NCBI GenBank assembly: GCA_963845485.1
Contig: CAWJSI010000012.1
Coordinates: 124,001-188,000 of the forward strand
Length of the DNA stretch: 64,000 nt
DNA from: Bog-756 sp963845485
Lineage (GTDB): Bacteria > Actinomycetota > Acidimicrobiia > Acidimicrobiales > RAAP-2
Direction: 5' to 3'
Positions 1-8,811 of the stretch are shown one piece after another (within the stretch, counting starts at the first letter, position 1; the number at the start of each line of letters is the position of its first letter). The notes below the pieces were generated by a model. That model was not told the origin of the DNA. It saw only the letters and a list, made by a program, of their open reading frames with translations, and searched no databases. The position numbers were made by a program, and so were the translations under genes.

Positions 1-983
1 GGTCCCAACAGGACGAGCTGGGCATCGACTCGGGCTTCGTGCGCCAGGGCTACTACCTCCCGTGCTTCACCGACGACGACATCGCCGCGGCCCGCATCCG
101 GCTGGACATGCAACGTGGTCTCGGCCAGGCGGTCCGCTGGGTCGAGCCCGATGAGGCCGAGGCGCTCAACCCCACCCTGGCCAAGGGGTCGACTCGCGGC
201 GGCACCTACCTCGACGACGACGGGTACCTCCATCCGCCGCGCAACGTGCTCGCCTACACGGTTGCCCTGGCCACCTCGGGTGTGGAGGTGCACGAGCGGG
301 TGGCATTCACCGGTCTCGTCACCGAGCGGGGTCAGGTGACCGGGGTGGAGACCGCACAGGGCACCATCACCTCGGACACGGTGGTGCTGACCGGCGGCCC
401 GCAGTTGGCCGCGGTGGGCGTGCTGGCCGGCACCCGCATCCCCGCGGGTGGCGTACGCCATCAGGTGGCTGTCACGGCACCCTCTCCTGAGCTCGACCCG
501 GCTCGGCTGCCCATGGTCTTCGACGTCAGTGCCGGCCTCTACTGGCGGCCCGAAGAGGGCGGCATCCTGTTCGGAATGAGCAATCCCGACGAGCCGCCCG
601 GTGACGCCACCGAGATCGACTGGGCCTACCTCGACACCATGCGCGGTCGGCTGGCCGAGTTGGTCCCGTCTACCCGTTCGCTCGAACTCCGGCGCGTATG
701 GGCCGCGACCATCGACTACACCCCCGACCACCTTCCCATCCTCGGGCCGGTGCTCGGGCCGGAGGGCCCCGTCTCGGGCACGGTGGTGGCGTCGGCGGGA
801 GGCCACGGGATGATGTGGGGACCTGGTGTTTCCCGGGCCGCCGCCGACCTGGCCCTCAACGGCGCCACCGAAGTGGTGGACGCCACCCACCTCGGTCTCG
901 ACCGCTTCGACGAGTTCGGACACAGCCGGCTCGACCCCGACCCCATCGCCTTACCGTTCCCCGAAAGGACCACGACACCATGA
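1..983 (+). CDS. FAD-dependent oxidoreductase, DAO family (5' partial)
   Basis: The reading frame is already open at base 3, so the N-terminus with the FAD-binding GxGxxG lies outside the window. What remains is the substrate and C-terminal half of a DAO/sarcosine-oxidase/gamma-glutamylputrescine-oxidase type flavoprotein. The segments YWRPEEGGILFGMSNP and DYTPDHLPILGP followed by a Gly/His-rich stretch (SAGGHGMMWGPG) are typical of the family. Such enzymes oxidise secondary or primary amines to imines with release of H2O2. The stop codon overlaps the start of the cupin gene (ATGA), so the two are translationally coupled. The nearby polyamine-type transporter makes an amine substrate likely, but the exact substrate is inference. 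Confidence 0.85.
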   Translation, partial: SQQDELGIDSGFVRQGYYLPCFTDDDIAAARIRLDMQRGLGQAVRWVEPDEAEALNPTLAKGSTRGGTYLDDDGYLHPPRNVLAYTVALATSGVEVHERVAFTGLVTERGQVTGVETAQGTITSDTVVLTGGPQLAAVGVLAGTRIPAGGVRHQVAVTAPSPELDPARLPMVFDVSAGLYWRPEEGGILFGMSNPDEPPGDATEIDWAYLDTMRGRLAELVPSTRSLELRRVWAATIDYTPDHLPILGPVLGPEGPVSGTVVASAGGHGMMWGPGVSRAAADLALNGATEVVDATHLGLDRFDEFGHSRLDPDPIALPFPERTTTP

Positions 984-1339
984 CCGACACCGCCACACCG
1001 CTCACGCCCTTCATCCACGCAGCCCACCAGGTGACCGACCTCGAGGACTGGGGCGCGCTGGAAGAAGCCACCGGTGCGGCCATGAGCACGTCGGGCATGA
1101 CGTTGTGGACCGGCCAGGGCGACCAGGAGGTGGGAATCTGGGAGTGCACCCCCGGCCCGTCGCGCTGGCTCCTCGAGACCCATGAGTTCATCCAGGTCGT
1201 GGCCGGACGGATGACCGTCACCGTCGACGGTGGGGCACCCGTCGAGTTGGCCGCCGGGGACACCGCGGTGTTCCCCAAGGGCTGGTCGGGTACGTGGGAC
1301 ATCGCCGAGACCCTCCGCAAGGTCTATGTGATCTTCTGA
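980..1339 (+). CDS. cupin domain protein (cupin_3/DUF861-like)
   Basis: A 119-residue single-domain cupin. The first cupin motif is around HEFIQVVAGRMTVTVDG and the second around AAGDTAVFPKGWSGTWDI, as in the small cupin_3 proteins related to ureidoglycine aminohydrolase. The start ATG overlaps the TGA of the upstream flavin oxidase. Proteins of this kind are often encoded next to DAO-type amine oxidases in amine-degradation loci. Their chemical role there is not established, so a catalytic or sensory function is inference. Confidence 0.85.
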   Translation: MTDTATPLTPFIHAAHQVTDLEDWGALEEATGAAMSTSGMTLWTGQGDQEVGIWECTPGPSRWLLETHEFIQVVAGRMTVTVDGGAPVELAAGDTAVFPKGWSGTWDIAETLRKVYVIF

Positions 1340-1378
1340 CCACGGCGTCCGGTGGCCGGCCTCGCTACCGTGGAGCAC

Positions 1379-2791
1379 ATGACCCCGCCTCCATCGATCC
1401 CGGCCCCGGTCGACCCGTCCACCATCCCGGCCCTCAGTGGGGTGTTCGCCCCCGTCGGCGAGGATCGCGACGCTGAAGGGCTGACGGTCGAAGGCGAGCT
1501 TCCTCAGGGGCTGTCGGGCGCCTTTCTCCGGAACGGGCCGAACCCGCTCTTCCCGCCGCTCGGGAGCTACACCTACCCGCTCGACGGGGACGGGATGATT
1601 CACGGACTGTGGTTCGAAGACGGGGCCGTCCGCTACCGGAACCGGACGGTGTGGACCCCGCAGCTCGAAGTCGAGCGCCACGCCGGACAGGCGCGCTGGC
1701 CCGGCCTGATGACCCCCTACCTCCCGGGTTCCGACCTGGTACCTGCCGAACTGGCCGACCAGTACAAGCCGTTGCCGGACATCAATATCGTCCGTCACGC
1801 GGGCCGCTATCTGGCCCTCGCCGAGGTCGACCCCCCGGTGGAGGTGACCCCCGAACTCGGCACGGTGGGCACCTACGACTTCGACGGCGCCATACCCGGG
1901 ATGTGTGCCCATCCAAGGATCGACCCGCTCACCGGGGAGATGGTGCTGTTCCGCTACAACATCGAGGCACCCTTCCTCACGTGGTCGGTGGTGGCCGAAG
2001 ACGGATCGGTCTCGGTGGCCCCACAGGAGATCGATCTCGACGCCCCCACCATGATCCACGACTTCACCATCACCGCTTCGTACCTGGTGCTGTTCGTCGG
2101 ACCCCTGGTCTTCGACTTCGAGGCCTTGTTCTCCGGTGGCGGCATGTTGTCCTGGAAGCCCGAGCAGGGGATGAGGATCGCCCTCGTCCGTAGGGATTGT
2201 GCCGGCCCGGTGCGCTGGATCGAGACCGAGGCCTTCTGGGTGTGGCACTTCGCCAACGCTTTCGAACGCACCGCGGCGAGCGGGAAGACCGAAGTGGTGG
2301 TGGACTACACCGAGTGGAGCCGGCCGGGCCTGGCCGGATCGGGTCCCATCAGCGGGGCCATCAGCCGGGCCGTCCTCGATCCCGATGCGGCCACGGTGGT
2401 GGTCGATCACTTCGACGACCGTCCCGCCGAGTTCTCCCGCATCGACGACCGGCTTACCGGCCAACCCCATCGGTTCTTCGTGGCCACCACCAAGTCCGGC
2501 GACCTCCCGGTGGGGGAGCAGAACACCTTGGTGCAGGTGGACACCCACCTCGCCTCGGTCGAGCGGTGGGATTCGGGCCAGTGGGTCTTCGACGAGGTGG
2601 TCTTCGTGCCGACGCCCGACGGAGGTCCCGAGGGGTTCTACGTCACGTTCAGGACCAACCGGTCGACGCTCGAGAGCGATTTCGTCTTCCTGGCCGCGTC
2701 GGACATCGGCTCAGGGCCGGTAGCCCGCATCCGACTGCCGTTCCGGGTGCCCGCCGGACTCCACGGGAACTGGATGGCGTCAGTCGGGTAG
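1379..2791 (+). CDS. carotenoid oxygenase (RPE65/CCD family)
   Basis: The protein has 470 residues, the usual length for the family. The N-terminal GAFLRNGPNPLF motif is diagnostic. The four iron-binding histidines expected of the seven-bladed propeller are visible as H178 (MCAHPR), H227 (IHDFTIT), H290 (WHFANAFE) and H462 (GLHGNW). Family members cleave carotenoids or stilbenes with O2 at a non-haem Fe(II) centre. I chose ATG 1379 over GTG 1352 because it gives the normal short N-terminus. No carotenoid synthesis genes are visible here, so whether it makes an apocarotenoid or retinal is open. Confidence 0.92.
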   Translation: MTPPPSIPAPVDPSTIPALSGVFAPVGEDRDAEGLTVEGELPQGLSGAFLRNGPNPLFPPLGSYTYPLDGDGMIHGLWFEDGAVRYRNRTVWTPQLEVERHAGQARWPGLMTPYLPGSDLVPAELADQYKPLPDINIVRHAGRYLALAEVDPPVEVTPELGTVGTYDFDGAIPGMCAHPRIDPLTGEMVLFRYNIEAPFLTWSVVAEDGSVSVAPQEIDLDAPTMIHDFTITASYLVLFVGPLVFDFEALFSGGGMLSWKPEQGMRIALVRRDCAGPVRWIETEAFWVWHFANAFERTAASGKTEVVVDYTEWSRPGLAGSGPISGAISRAVLDPDAATVVVDHFDDRPAEFSRIDDRLTGQPHRFFVATTKSGDLPVGEQNTLVQVDTHLASVERWDSGQWVFDEVVFVPTPDGGPEGFYVTFRTNRSTLESDFVFLAASDIGSGPVARIRLPFRVPAGLHGNWMASVG

Positions 2792-2826
2792 GCGCGTCCA
2801 GGGAACCAGCGCGCCCCGTTTGGCGA

Positions 2827-4923
2827 TCAGGTCGGGCGACGGACCTCGACCAGGGCGTCGAGGGCCCAGCACCCGTCGGGTCCACAGCGCAACGGGTTGA
2901 TGTCGAGGGCATCCAGGCCATCGCCCAACTCGGTGGCCAGCGATCCGAGGGCGACGATGGCAGACGCGATGGCGTCCCGGTCGACGGCCGCCGCGCCCCG
3001 CACGCCGTCGAGGAGCGCGGACACCTTCAATCGGCCGACGGCGGCCCGGGCCCCTTGCTCGCCGAGTGGGGGCAGTCGCACCACGCGGTCGGCCAGCACC
3101 TCGACCAACACGCCGCCCGCCCCGATCACGAGCAGCGGCCCGAGGTGGGGGTCTCGCACCAGCCCGATGGCGAGCTCGATCCCGTCGGGCGCCATAGCGG
3201 CCACCGAGGCCCGCGTTCCCAGCCTGTGGGCCAGATCGTCGTAGGCCGCGGCCACGCCGGCGGCATCGCCGATCCCGAGGACGACGCCTCCGACGTCGGA
3301 CTTGTGGGCGATGGACGGCTCGTCGGTCTTCACCACGACCGGATAGCCGAGTGCTTCGGCTGCCGACACCGCATCGTCGGCCGAGTCGACCCCGTGGGTG
3401 GCCACGACAGGAATTCCGTACTCGGCCAGGAGGGTGAGGGCCTCTACGCCACCGAGTGGAGGGCCGGCCAGCCGGATCCGCCAACGGGACTGGCGGTCGG
3501 GATCGACAGGGGGTGCCGACGGCAGGGCGGCCATCCCACGTCCGCCCCCGAACCGGAGCAGGTGGCCGAGGGCGGCCAGCCCGGACCGCGTCCCCTCCAA
3601 CACCGGTACCCCGCCGGCCCGGATACGGCTGGCGGCCGCGACGTCGATGGCGCTGCCCAGGTTGGCCAACACCACCACCGGCTTGTCGGTGGTCCTCGCC
3701 GCGGCCAGCACGGCGTTGGGATAGGAGTCGTCACCGTCGTACTCCTCGACCAGGTCGACGGCCAGGGCCGCCGCCGCCACGTGCTCGTCGGCCGCCATGA
3801 TCTCCAGGCACTGGCGGAACAACCCCTCGGTGTCCGAACCCGTTCCCCACACGTCGAGCGGGTTGCCGGGCACCAGACCGGGGTCGAGCAGGTCGGCCAG
3901 GCGCACTTCGGTGTCCGGGCTGATGGCGGCGAAAGGGACAGCCACCGTGCCTGCCAGGTCGACCACCAGGGCGCGTTCGGCCCCCGAGTCGTGAACCGTG
4001 GCGATGCCCCTCCCCACGCCCGGCGCCACGGCCCGGCGACCGGCGGCGAAGAGCTCGAGGGTGTCACCCATCTCGTCCAGGTCGGCCACGCGCACGACCC
4101 CGTAGGCGTCGAACAGCGCCTCCCAGGCTCCGTCGGTACCGGCCAATGCGCCCGAGTGGGCGGCCACCATGGCCCGTCCGGCCACGGACGAGCCGACGGT
4201 CAGCGCCACGACCACGACGTCCTGTCGCGCCGCCCGCTCAAGGGCGGCGCGAAGGGCCTCGGGGTCGCGCAACGTTTCGAGCAGGAGACCGACCACCCGG
4301 GTCTCGGGAAGACTGACGGCGTAGTCGAGATAAGCGGCGGCCGTCGTGACGAGCTCCTGGCCGGCGGAGACGACCACCGTGAAACCGAGGTGGCGACGGG
4401 TCCGGAGGATGGCTGAGAACACCGAGCCCGAGTGGGTGATGAAGGCCACCGGTCCGGAGGGGAGGGGTGATCGTTCCACGTAGCCGATGGCCCGCACTCC
4501 GTCGGTGACGTTCACGAATCCCATGCACCCGCCGCCGCAGACGGCCATGTCCGCCTCCCGGGCCAGGTCACCGACTCGGTCCCGCAAGGCCGAACTGCCG
4601 TCGGGCTCGAACAGGCTCCCGTAGATGACCGCTGACCGGTCGCCGCGCCGGGCGGCCAGGGACAGCTGCGCTTCCACGGCCCGATCGGGGACGCCGAGGA
4701 GCACCAGGTCCACCGGCCCGTCGATCGCCTCGAGTGACGGCAGGCACGGCCGACCATCGAGTGAGTCGTAGCGCGGGTTCACCAGGTGGAGGTCGAGGTG
4801 TTTGGCACTGCTCGCCACTTCGGCGACCAGTCGCTGTCCAAAACTGCCGGGCGTGCCGCTCGCCCCGACCACAGCCACCCGGTGGGGCTCCAACATGGCC
4901 CGCACCGCCGACTGCCCGGTCAC
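2827..4923 (-). CDS. ADP-forming acyl-CoA synthetase (CoA-binding + ATP-grasp)
   Basis: A 698-residue fused alpha/beta-type acetate-CoA ligase (ADP-forming) family protein. A Rossmann CoA-binding domain starts the protein (RVAVVGASGTPGSFG), succinyl-CoA-ligase-like flavodoxin domains lie in the middle (with AAHSGALAGTDGAWE), and an ATP-grasp_5 domain is C-terminal (GYPVVVKTDEPSIAHKSDVGG at about 515-540, ending in LDALDINPL). There is no GNAT domain as in Pat-type fusions. GTG 4923 is chosen because GGGAGGA lies just upstream; GTG 4962, overlapping the previous stop, is the alternative. It is co-directional with the PYROXD2-like gene, 35 bases away, and would thioesterify an acid made by that pathway (inference). 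Confidence 0.88.
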   Translation of the reverse strand: MTGQSAVRAMLEPHRVAVVGASGTPGSFGQRLVAEVASSAKHLDLHLVNPRYDSLDGRPCLPSLEAIDGPVDLVLLGVPDRAVEAQLSLAARRGDRSAVIYGSLFEPDGSSALRDRVGDLAREADMAVCGGGCMGFVNVTDGVRAIGYVERSPLPSGPVAFITHSGSVFSAILRTRRHLGFTVVVSAGQELVTTAAAYLDYAVSLPETRVVGLLLETLRDPEALRAALERAARQDVVVVALTVGSSVAGRAMVAAHSGALAGTDGAWEALFDAYGVVRVADLDEMGDTLELFAAGRRAVAPGVGRGIATVHDSGAERALVVDLAGTVAVPFAAISPDTEVRLADLLDPGLVPGNPLDVWGTGSDTEGLFRQCLEIMAADEHVAAAALAVDLVEEYDGDDSYPNAVLAAARTTDKPVVVLANLGSAIDVAAASRIRAGGVPVLEGTRSGLAALGHLLRFGGGRGMAALPSAPPVDPDRQSRWRIRLAGPPLGGVEALTLLAEYGIPVVATHGVDSADDAVSAAEALGYPVVVKTDEPSIAHKSDVGGVVLGIGDAAGVAAAYDDLAHRLGTRASVAAMAPDGIELAIGLVRDPHLGPLLVIGAGGVLVEVLADRVVRLPPLGEQGARAAVGRLKVSALLDGVRGAAAVDRDAIASAIVALGSLATELGDGLDALDINPLRCGPDGCWALDALVEVRRPT

Positions 4924-4958
4924 GAGTCCTCCCGGACCCGGGGTGGACAACCCGCCGG

Positions 4959-6608
4959 TCACCCCTTGGACGTGCGGGCCCGGACCCGGCCGGCCAGGCC
5001 CCGCTCCGCCTTCTGATCGGCGAAGACCGCCTTCGCCGCCTGCCATCCTGGGATGCCACACACCCCGCCCCCGGCGTGGGTGCCCGAGCCCCCGTTGTAC
5101 AGGCCTTTGATGGGGGTGCGGTAGTCGGCATAGCCCGGAGCGGGCCGCATGTGGAAGAGCTGTTCGAGAGAGAGCTCACCGTGGAAGATGTTGCCCCCAA
5201 TGAGCCCGTACTCGTGTTCCATCTCGTAGGGACCCACCACGTCTCGGTGGAGGATGGAGGCCTTGAAGTTGGGGGCCACTTCGTTGTAGCAGTCGATCAT
5301 CCGGTCGGCGTAGGCCTCGAGGTCTTCGGTGTGGGGGGTTTCACTCCACTCCTTCGGCACCCACTGGGTGAATAGGGACATGATGTGCGTCCCGTCAGGG
5401 CAGAGGGTCTTGTCGAAGGCGGTGGGGATGACCCCGTCACTGAATGGTCGCTCGGCACCGCGGCCTTCCCGGGCGTCCTGGAAGGCCCGCTCCATGTACT
5501 CGATGGACGGAGCCATCTCGACGGACCCGGTATGGTGCTCGGCCAGCTCGGTCCCCGGGTCGGCAGTGAAGTTGGGCAGCTCGGCCAGGGCCAGGTTGAT
5601 CTTGACCACCCCGCTCCGGGTCTTCCAGTGCTCGATGTCCTCCACGAAGTCGGCAGGCAGCTCGGTGGCGCTGATGTGGTCGAGGAACGCCGTCTGGGGA
5701 TGCAGGGTGGTCACGACCACCGGGGCCAGGATCTCCTCGCCGCTCTCGAGGACCACGCCACGCACCCGACCGTTGGCCACGAGGGTGCGGGCCACCTTGG
5801 CCCCGGTGCGGATCTCGGCTCCGAGATTGCGGGCCGAGCGCTCGATGGCGTCGGCGACCGCGCCCATGCCCCCCTCGGGAAATCCCCAGTTGCCCAGGTG
5901 TCCGTCGCCGATGTCCCCGATGGAGTGGTGGGCCATCACGTAGGCCGTGCCGGGCTCACAGGGACCGGCCCAGGTGCCGATGACCCCGTTGACGGCTATG
6001 GGTGCTTTCACCTGCCACGACTCGAACCAGTCGTCGAGCAGGTCGGCGATGCTCATGGTCATGAGACGGGTGACGTCGGCGATGGTGCGCACGTCGAGGC
6101 CTTTGTGCTGCCACGCCAGGCGCAGGGTGTCGTAGAGGTCTCGGGGCTTGCGGGAGCCGATGGACGGCGGGACGGTCAACAACAGAGGGCCGAGTACGTC
6201 GGCCAGGCCGGCGATCCAGGCGTCCCACTTGGGCATGGCCTCAGCATCCTTCTTCGACCACTTGGCGATCTCCTCGTAGTTCCGCTTGGCGTCGTCGGCG
6301 AAGATCTTGATCGAGCCGCCCTCAGGGAAGGCCTGGTAGTAGGGCCCCATCGGGAAGACCTTGTACCCCCACCGCTCGAGTTCGAGGTCGCGCATGATGG
6401 TCGGGGGCAGCAGGCTCATCACGTAGGACAGCCGGGTCACCTGTAGTTCGGGCGCGTCGGGCCACGGCGACTCGGTGGTAGCGGCGCCGCCTGTCTTGTG
6501 ACGCCCCTCGAGCACCAGGGTCCGAGCTCCGGACCGGGCCAGGTAGGCCCCGGAGACCAGTCCGTTGTGCCCACCTCCCACCACGATGGCGTCGTACGTC
6601 GAGGTCAT
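4959..6608 (-). CDS. NAD(P)/FAD-dependent oxidoreductase, PYROXD2/phytoene-desaturase-like
   Basis: A 549-residue flavoprotein beginning with a dinucleotide-binding motif (DAIVVGGGHNGLVSGAYLAR) and an FAD contact (LEGRHKTGGAA). This is the CrtI/PYROXD2 superfamily rather than a proven carotenoid desaturase. AAAGGGG lies 5-6 bases before ATG 6608. The gene leads a minus-strand unit with the ADP-forming acyl-CoA synthetase. The palindrome at 6654-6669 lies directly upstream and is shared with the divergent TetR gene. The reaction is unknown; oxidation of an amine- or carotenoid-derived substrate is inference. Confidence 0.88.
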   Translation of the reverse strand: MTSTYDAIVVGGGHNGLVSGAYLARSGARTLVLEGRHKTGGAATTESPWPDAPELQVTRLSYVMSLLPPTIMRDLELERWGYKVFPMGPYYQAFPEGGSIKIFADDAKRNYEEIAKWSKKDAEAMPKWDAWIAGLADVLGPLLLTVPPSIGSRKPRDLYDTLRLAWQHKGLDVRTIADVTRLMTMSIADLLDDWFESWQVKAPIAVNGVIGTWAGPCEPGTAYVMAHHSIGDIGDGHLGNWGFPEGGMGAVADAIERSARNLGAEIRTGAKVARTLVANGRVRGVVLESGEEILAPVVVTTLHPQTAFLDHISATELPADFVEDIEHWKTRSGVVKINLALAELPNFTADPGTELAEHHTGSVEMAPSIEYMERAFQDAREGRGAERPFSDGVIPTAFDKTLCPDGTHIMSLFTQWVPKEWSETPHTEDLEAYADRMIDCYNEVAPNFKASILHRDVVGPYEMEHEYGLIGGNIFHGELSLEQLFHMRPAPGYADYRTPIKGLYNGGSGTHAGGGVCGIPGWQAAKAVFADQKAERGLAGRVRARTSKG

Positions 6609-6653
6609 GGGATCCCCTTTGTGGTCATCGGGGTCGGGCCCCGGAGCAGGTTT

Positions 6654-6669
6654 GACTGATTGTTCAGTC
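6654..6669. promoter_or_regulatory. palindromic operator, site 1 of 4 (GACTGA-TTGT-TCAGTC)
   Basis: Perfect inverted repeat of 6-bp arms around TTGT, in the divergent intergenic region between the PYROXD2-like gene and the TetR gene. The same 16-mer pattern recurs at 7554, 12075 and 13624. A TTGACT hexamer overlaps its left arm, so binding could block a promoter. Assignment to the adjacent TetR protein is inference from position. Confidence 0.75.
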
Positions 6670-6765
6670 TAATCCGCTGCTACCGTGGGGGACAAGGCGA
6701 ACCGTGCCGGCCGGTACCGTTGCGGGCGTCCGATCTCGTCCCCCGGCGCCCCAGGGAAGGTGACC

Positions 6766-7500
6766 ATGCCACAAGACACGGAGCCGCAGAGTAACCCGGT
6801 CGCCGCGGCCGACCAGCGCCGTGAGGACATGCTCCGGGCCGCGCTCGAGGTCATTGCCGAGCGGGGATTCCCCGAGTCGCGGATCGCTGATGTGGCCGAG
6901 CAGGCCGGCACCAGCCCAGCCCTGGTCATCTACTACTTCAAGACCAAGGACAACCTGCTGACCGAGGCCATGCGGTTCGCCGAGGATCAGTGGTACGACC
7001 TCGGGGCTCGCCGCATGGCCGTCATCGACAGCGCGGCGGCACGACTCGAAGAGATCGTGGCCATGACGTGCCTGCCCGAGGCCGACGCCGAGCTGCCTGA
7101 CTCGTGGGCCCTGTGGCTCGACCTGTGGGCCCAGTCGGTGCGCCATCCGGAGGTGGCCCGGGTGCGTGAGGAGTTCGACGCCCACTGGCGCGACACCATC
7201 GCCCGGGTCGTGCGGGACGGCCAGTCCTCGGGCGAGTTCGGGGACATGGACGCCACCGAGTTCGCCATTACCCTCTCGGCCCTGCTCGATGGCTTCGCCA
7301 TCCAGATCGCCTTGGAGGACCCGATGGTCGATCCCCGCCAAGCCTTTGCATCCAGTATGCGCTTCGCCTCACGGGCCCTCGATTTTGCTTGGAAGCCGAA
7401 GGACAAGTCGCGGGACAAGGCGGGACGCAAGGGAAAGGCCAAGGCGGCGAAGGGCGCGTCGGGGGCCACGGCCACTGGCGGGAAGAAGTCCAAGGGGTGA
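6766..7500 (+). CDS. TetR/AcrR family transcriptional regulator
   Basis: 244 residues. The N-terminal TetR helix-turn-helix is at about residues 20-65 (ALEVIAERGFPESRIADVAEQ, then SPALVIYYFKTKDNLL). The ligand domain resembles BetI-type C-terminal domains, and the last 30 residues are a Lys/Gly/Ala-rich tail that may add non-specific DNA contact. ATG 6766 has AGGGAAGG at good spacing; upstream in-frame starts lack one. It sits divergently from the PYROXD2-like gene over a perfect palindrome whose copies precede the ABC transporter and the aminotransferase/aldehyde dehydrogenase genes. It is probably the local repressor of amine uptake and oxidation. Confidence 0.9.
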   Translation: MPQDTEPQSNPVAAADQRREDMLRAALEVIAERGFPESRIADVAEQAGTSPALVIYYFKTKDNLLTEAMRFAEDQWYDLGARRMAVIDSAAARLEEIVAMTCLPEADAELPDSWALWLDLWAQSVRHPEVARVREEFDAHWRDTIARVVRDGQSSGEFGDMDATEFAITLSALLDGFAIQIALEDPMVDPRQAFASSMRFASRALDFAWKPKDKSRDKAGRKGKAKAAKGASGATATGGKKSKG

Positions 7501-7553
7501 CGTCGGCCATGGGGCCGCCCGCACTGGTGCGGCGATGGGCCGCTCCCTACACT

Positions 7554-7569
7554 GAGTGACTGTTCAAAC
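7554..7569. promoter_or_regulatory. palindromic operator, site 2 of 4 (GAGTGA-CTGT-TCAAAC)
   Basis: Matches the arms of site 1 at 10 of 12 positions with the same 4-base spacer form NTGT. It lies 55 bases before the ABC ATPase start. It is the weakest of the four copies, and both substitutions fall in the inner part of the arms. Confidence 0.6.
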
Positions 7570-7623
7570 GGTGCGACGTGCCGAGGATCGGCCGGCCCAC
7601 GGCCGGGGATGAAGGGAAGCGCA

Positions 7624-8790
7624 ATGGCCGGTGGCGAAGTGCAGATCGTGGCCCTGACCAAGCGGTTCGACGATGTCGAGGCCGTGGCCGGCATCGACCT
7701 GCACATCCCTCCGGGGGAGTTCTTTTCGATTCTGGGACCGTCCGGCTGTGGGAAGACCACCACCTTGCGTCTGGTCGCCGGCTTCGAGCAGCCCACCAGT
7801 GGCAGCATCCTCCTCGACGGGGTGGACGTGGCCCACAAACCACCCAACAAGCGCAACGTCAACACGGTGTTCCAGAGCTACGCCCTCTTCCCCTTCCTCT
7901 CGGTGGCCGACAACGTGGCCTTCGGCCTCCGCTACCAGAAGCTGGGCAAGGCCGAGTCGGCCCGTCGGGTGGCTGAGGCTCTCGAGCTGGTACAGCTACT
8001 CGGCTACGAAAAGCGGCGGCCCGGCCAGCTCTCCGGTGGCCAGCAACAGCGGGTGGCCCTGGCCCGGGCCCTGGTGCTCAACCCTTCCGTGCTCCTCCTC
8101 GACGAGCCCCTCGGCGCCCTCGACGCCAAACTGCGCCGCACGCTCCAAGTCGAGCTCAAAGCCCTCCAGGAGACGGTCGGGATCACCTTCATCTACGTCA
8201 CCCACGACCAGGAGGAGGCCCTCACCATGTCCGACCGCCTGGCGGTCATGGAGGCGGGCAAGGTGGCCCAGGTGGGCACACCGGTCGAGGTCTACGAGGA
8301 GCCGGCTGACGCCTACGTGGCCGACTTCCTCGGGGTGTCCAACCTGATGGACGCCGACGCCGGCGGCGCGGGTACCGACGGTGCATGCCAGGTCCGGCTG
8401 GGGGAGTTCGATCTTCTCGCCGAACGGGGTTCGACCGAGTGCACCGGGGCGGTCAAGCTGGCCATCCGGCCCGAGCGGGTCCACATCGAGCCCTACGAGT
8501 CGACGGGACCGAACCGGGTGCCCGCCATGGTGGAACGGCTGGTGTTCCTCGGATCATCCACCCAGATCATCATGCGGCTGGCCCACGGCGAGCGGATCCA
8601 GGCGCTTATCCAGAACCAGGGGGGACCGCCCGCGTACCAGCAGGGCTCCGCCGTCCAGGCCTACCTTCCCGCCGACGGACTGCGGGTGTTGCGGTCGACC
8701 CCGCTGCCCGAAGTCGAGGACCCGCCGCTGTCGGTCAGCGAGGTGCCCGCCACCCAGCCCGTGGGCGCCGCCGTGCACCCGAACGACTGA
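7624..8790 (+). CDS. potA: polyamine-type ABC transporter ATP-binding protein (PotA-like)
   Basis: 388 residues. Walker A is GPSGCGKTT at 38-46, the Q-loop is TVFQSYALFP, the signature is LSGGQ at 136-140, Walker B is LLLDEP at 157-162 and the switch His is in THDQEEA. A C-terminal TOBE-like domain covers about 270-360. It energises import with the two permeases and the binding protein encoded convergently on the other strand. ATG 7624 is preferred because AAGGGAAG precedes it; ATG 7609 has none. Its stop is 21 bases from the end of potC. Substrate class (spermidine/putrescine or a related amine) is assigned by family and neighbours. Confidence 0.93.
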   Translation: MAGGEVQIVALTKRFDDVEAVAGIDLHIPPGEFFSILGPSGCGKTTTLRLVAGFEQPTSGSILLDGVDVAHKPPNKRNVNTVFQSYALFPFLSVADNVAFGLRYQKLGKAESARRVAEALELVQLLGYEKRRPGQLSGGQQQRVALARALVLNPSVLLLDEPLGALDAKLRRTLQVELKALQETVGITFIYVTHDQEEALTMSDRLAVMEAGKVAQVGTPVEVYEEPADAYVADFLGVSNLMDADAGGAGTDGACQVRLGEFDLLAERGSTECTGAVKLAIRPERVHIEPYESTGPNRVPAMVERLVFLGSSTQIIMRLAHGERIQALIQNQGGPPAYQQGSAVQAYLPADGLRVLRSTPLPEVEDPPLSVSEVPATQPVGAAVHPND

Positions 8791-8811
8791 CCGACTGGCG
8801 CCGTAGATCAG

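Noticed and set aside
716..2548. Long open frame of about 610 codons on the minus strand opposite the cupin and carotenoid oxygenase genes
   Set aside because: It is antisense to two clear families, has low-complexity His/Gly/Arg composition and no domain; it is a shadow caused by high GC.
2197..4416. Open frame of about 739 codons on the plus strand
   Set aside because: It runs through the end of the carotenoid oxygenase and antisense through the acyl-CoA synthetase, with Gly/His/Arg-rich nonsense composition.
4959..6608. Calling the PYROXD2-like protein a phytoene desaturase
   Set aside because: The family similarity is shared by many non-carotenoid enzymes and no crtB or other carotenoid synthesis genes accompany it.
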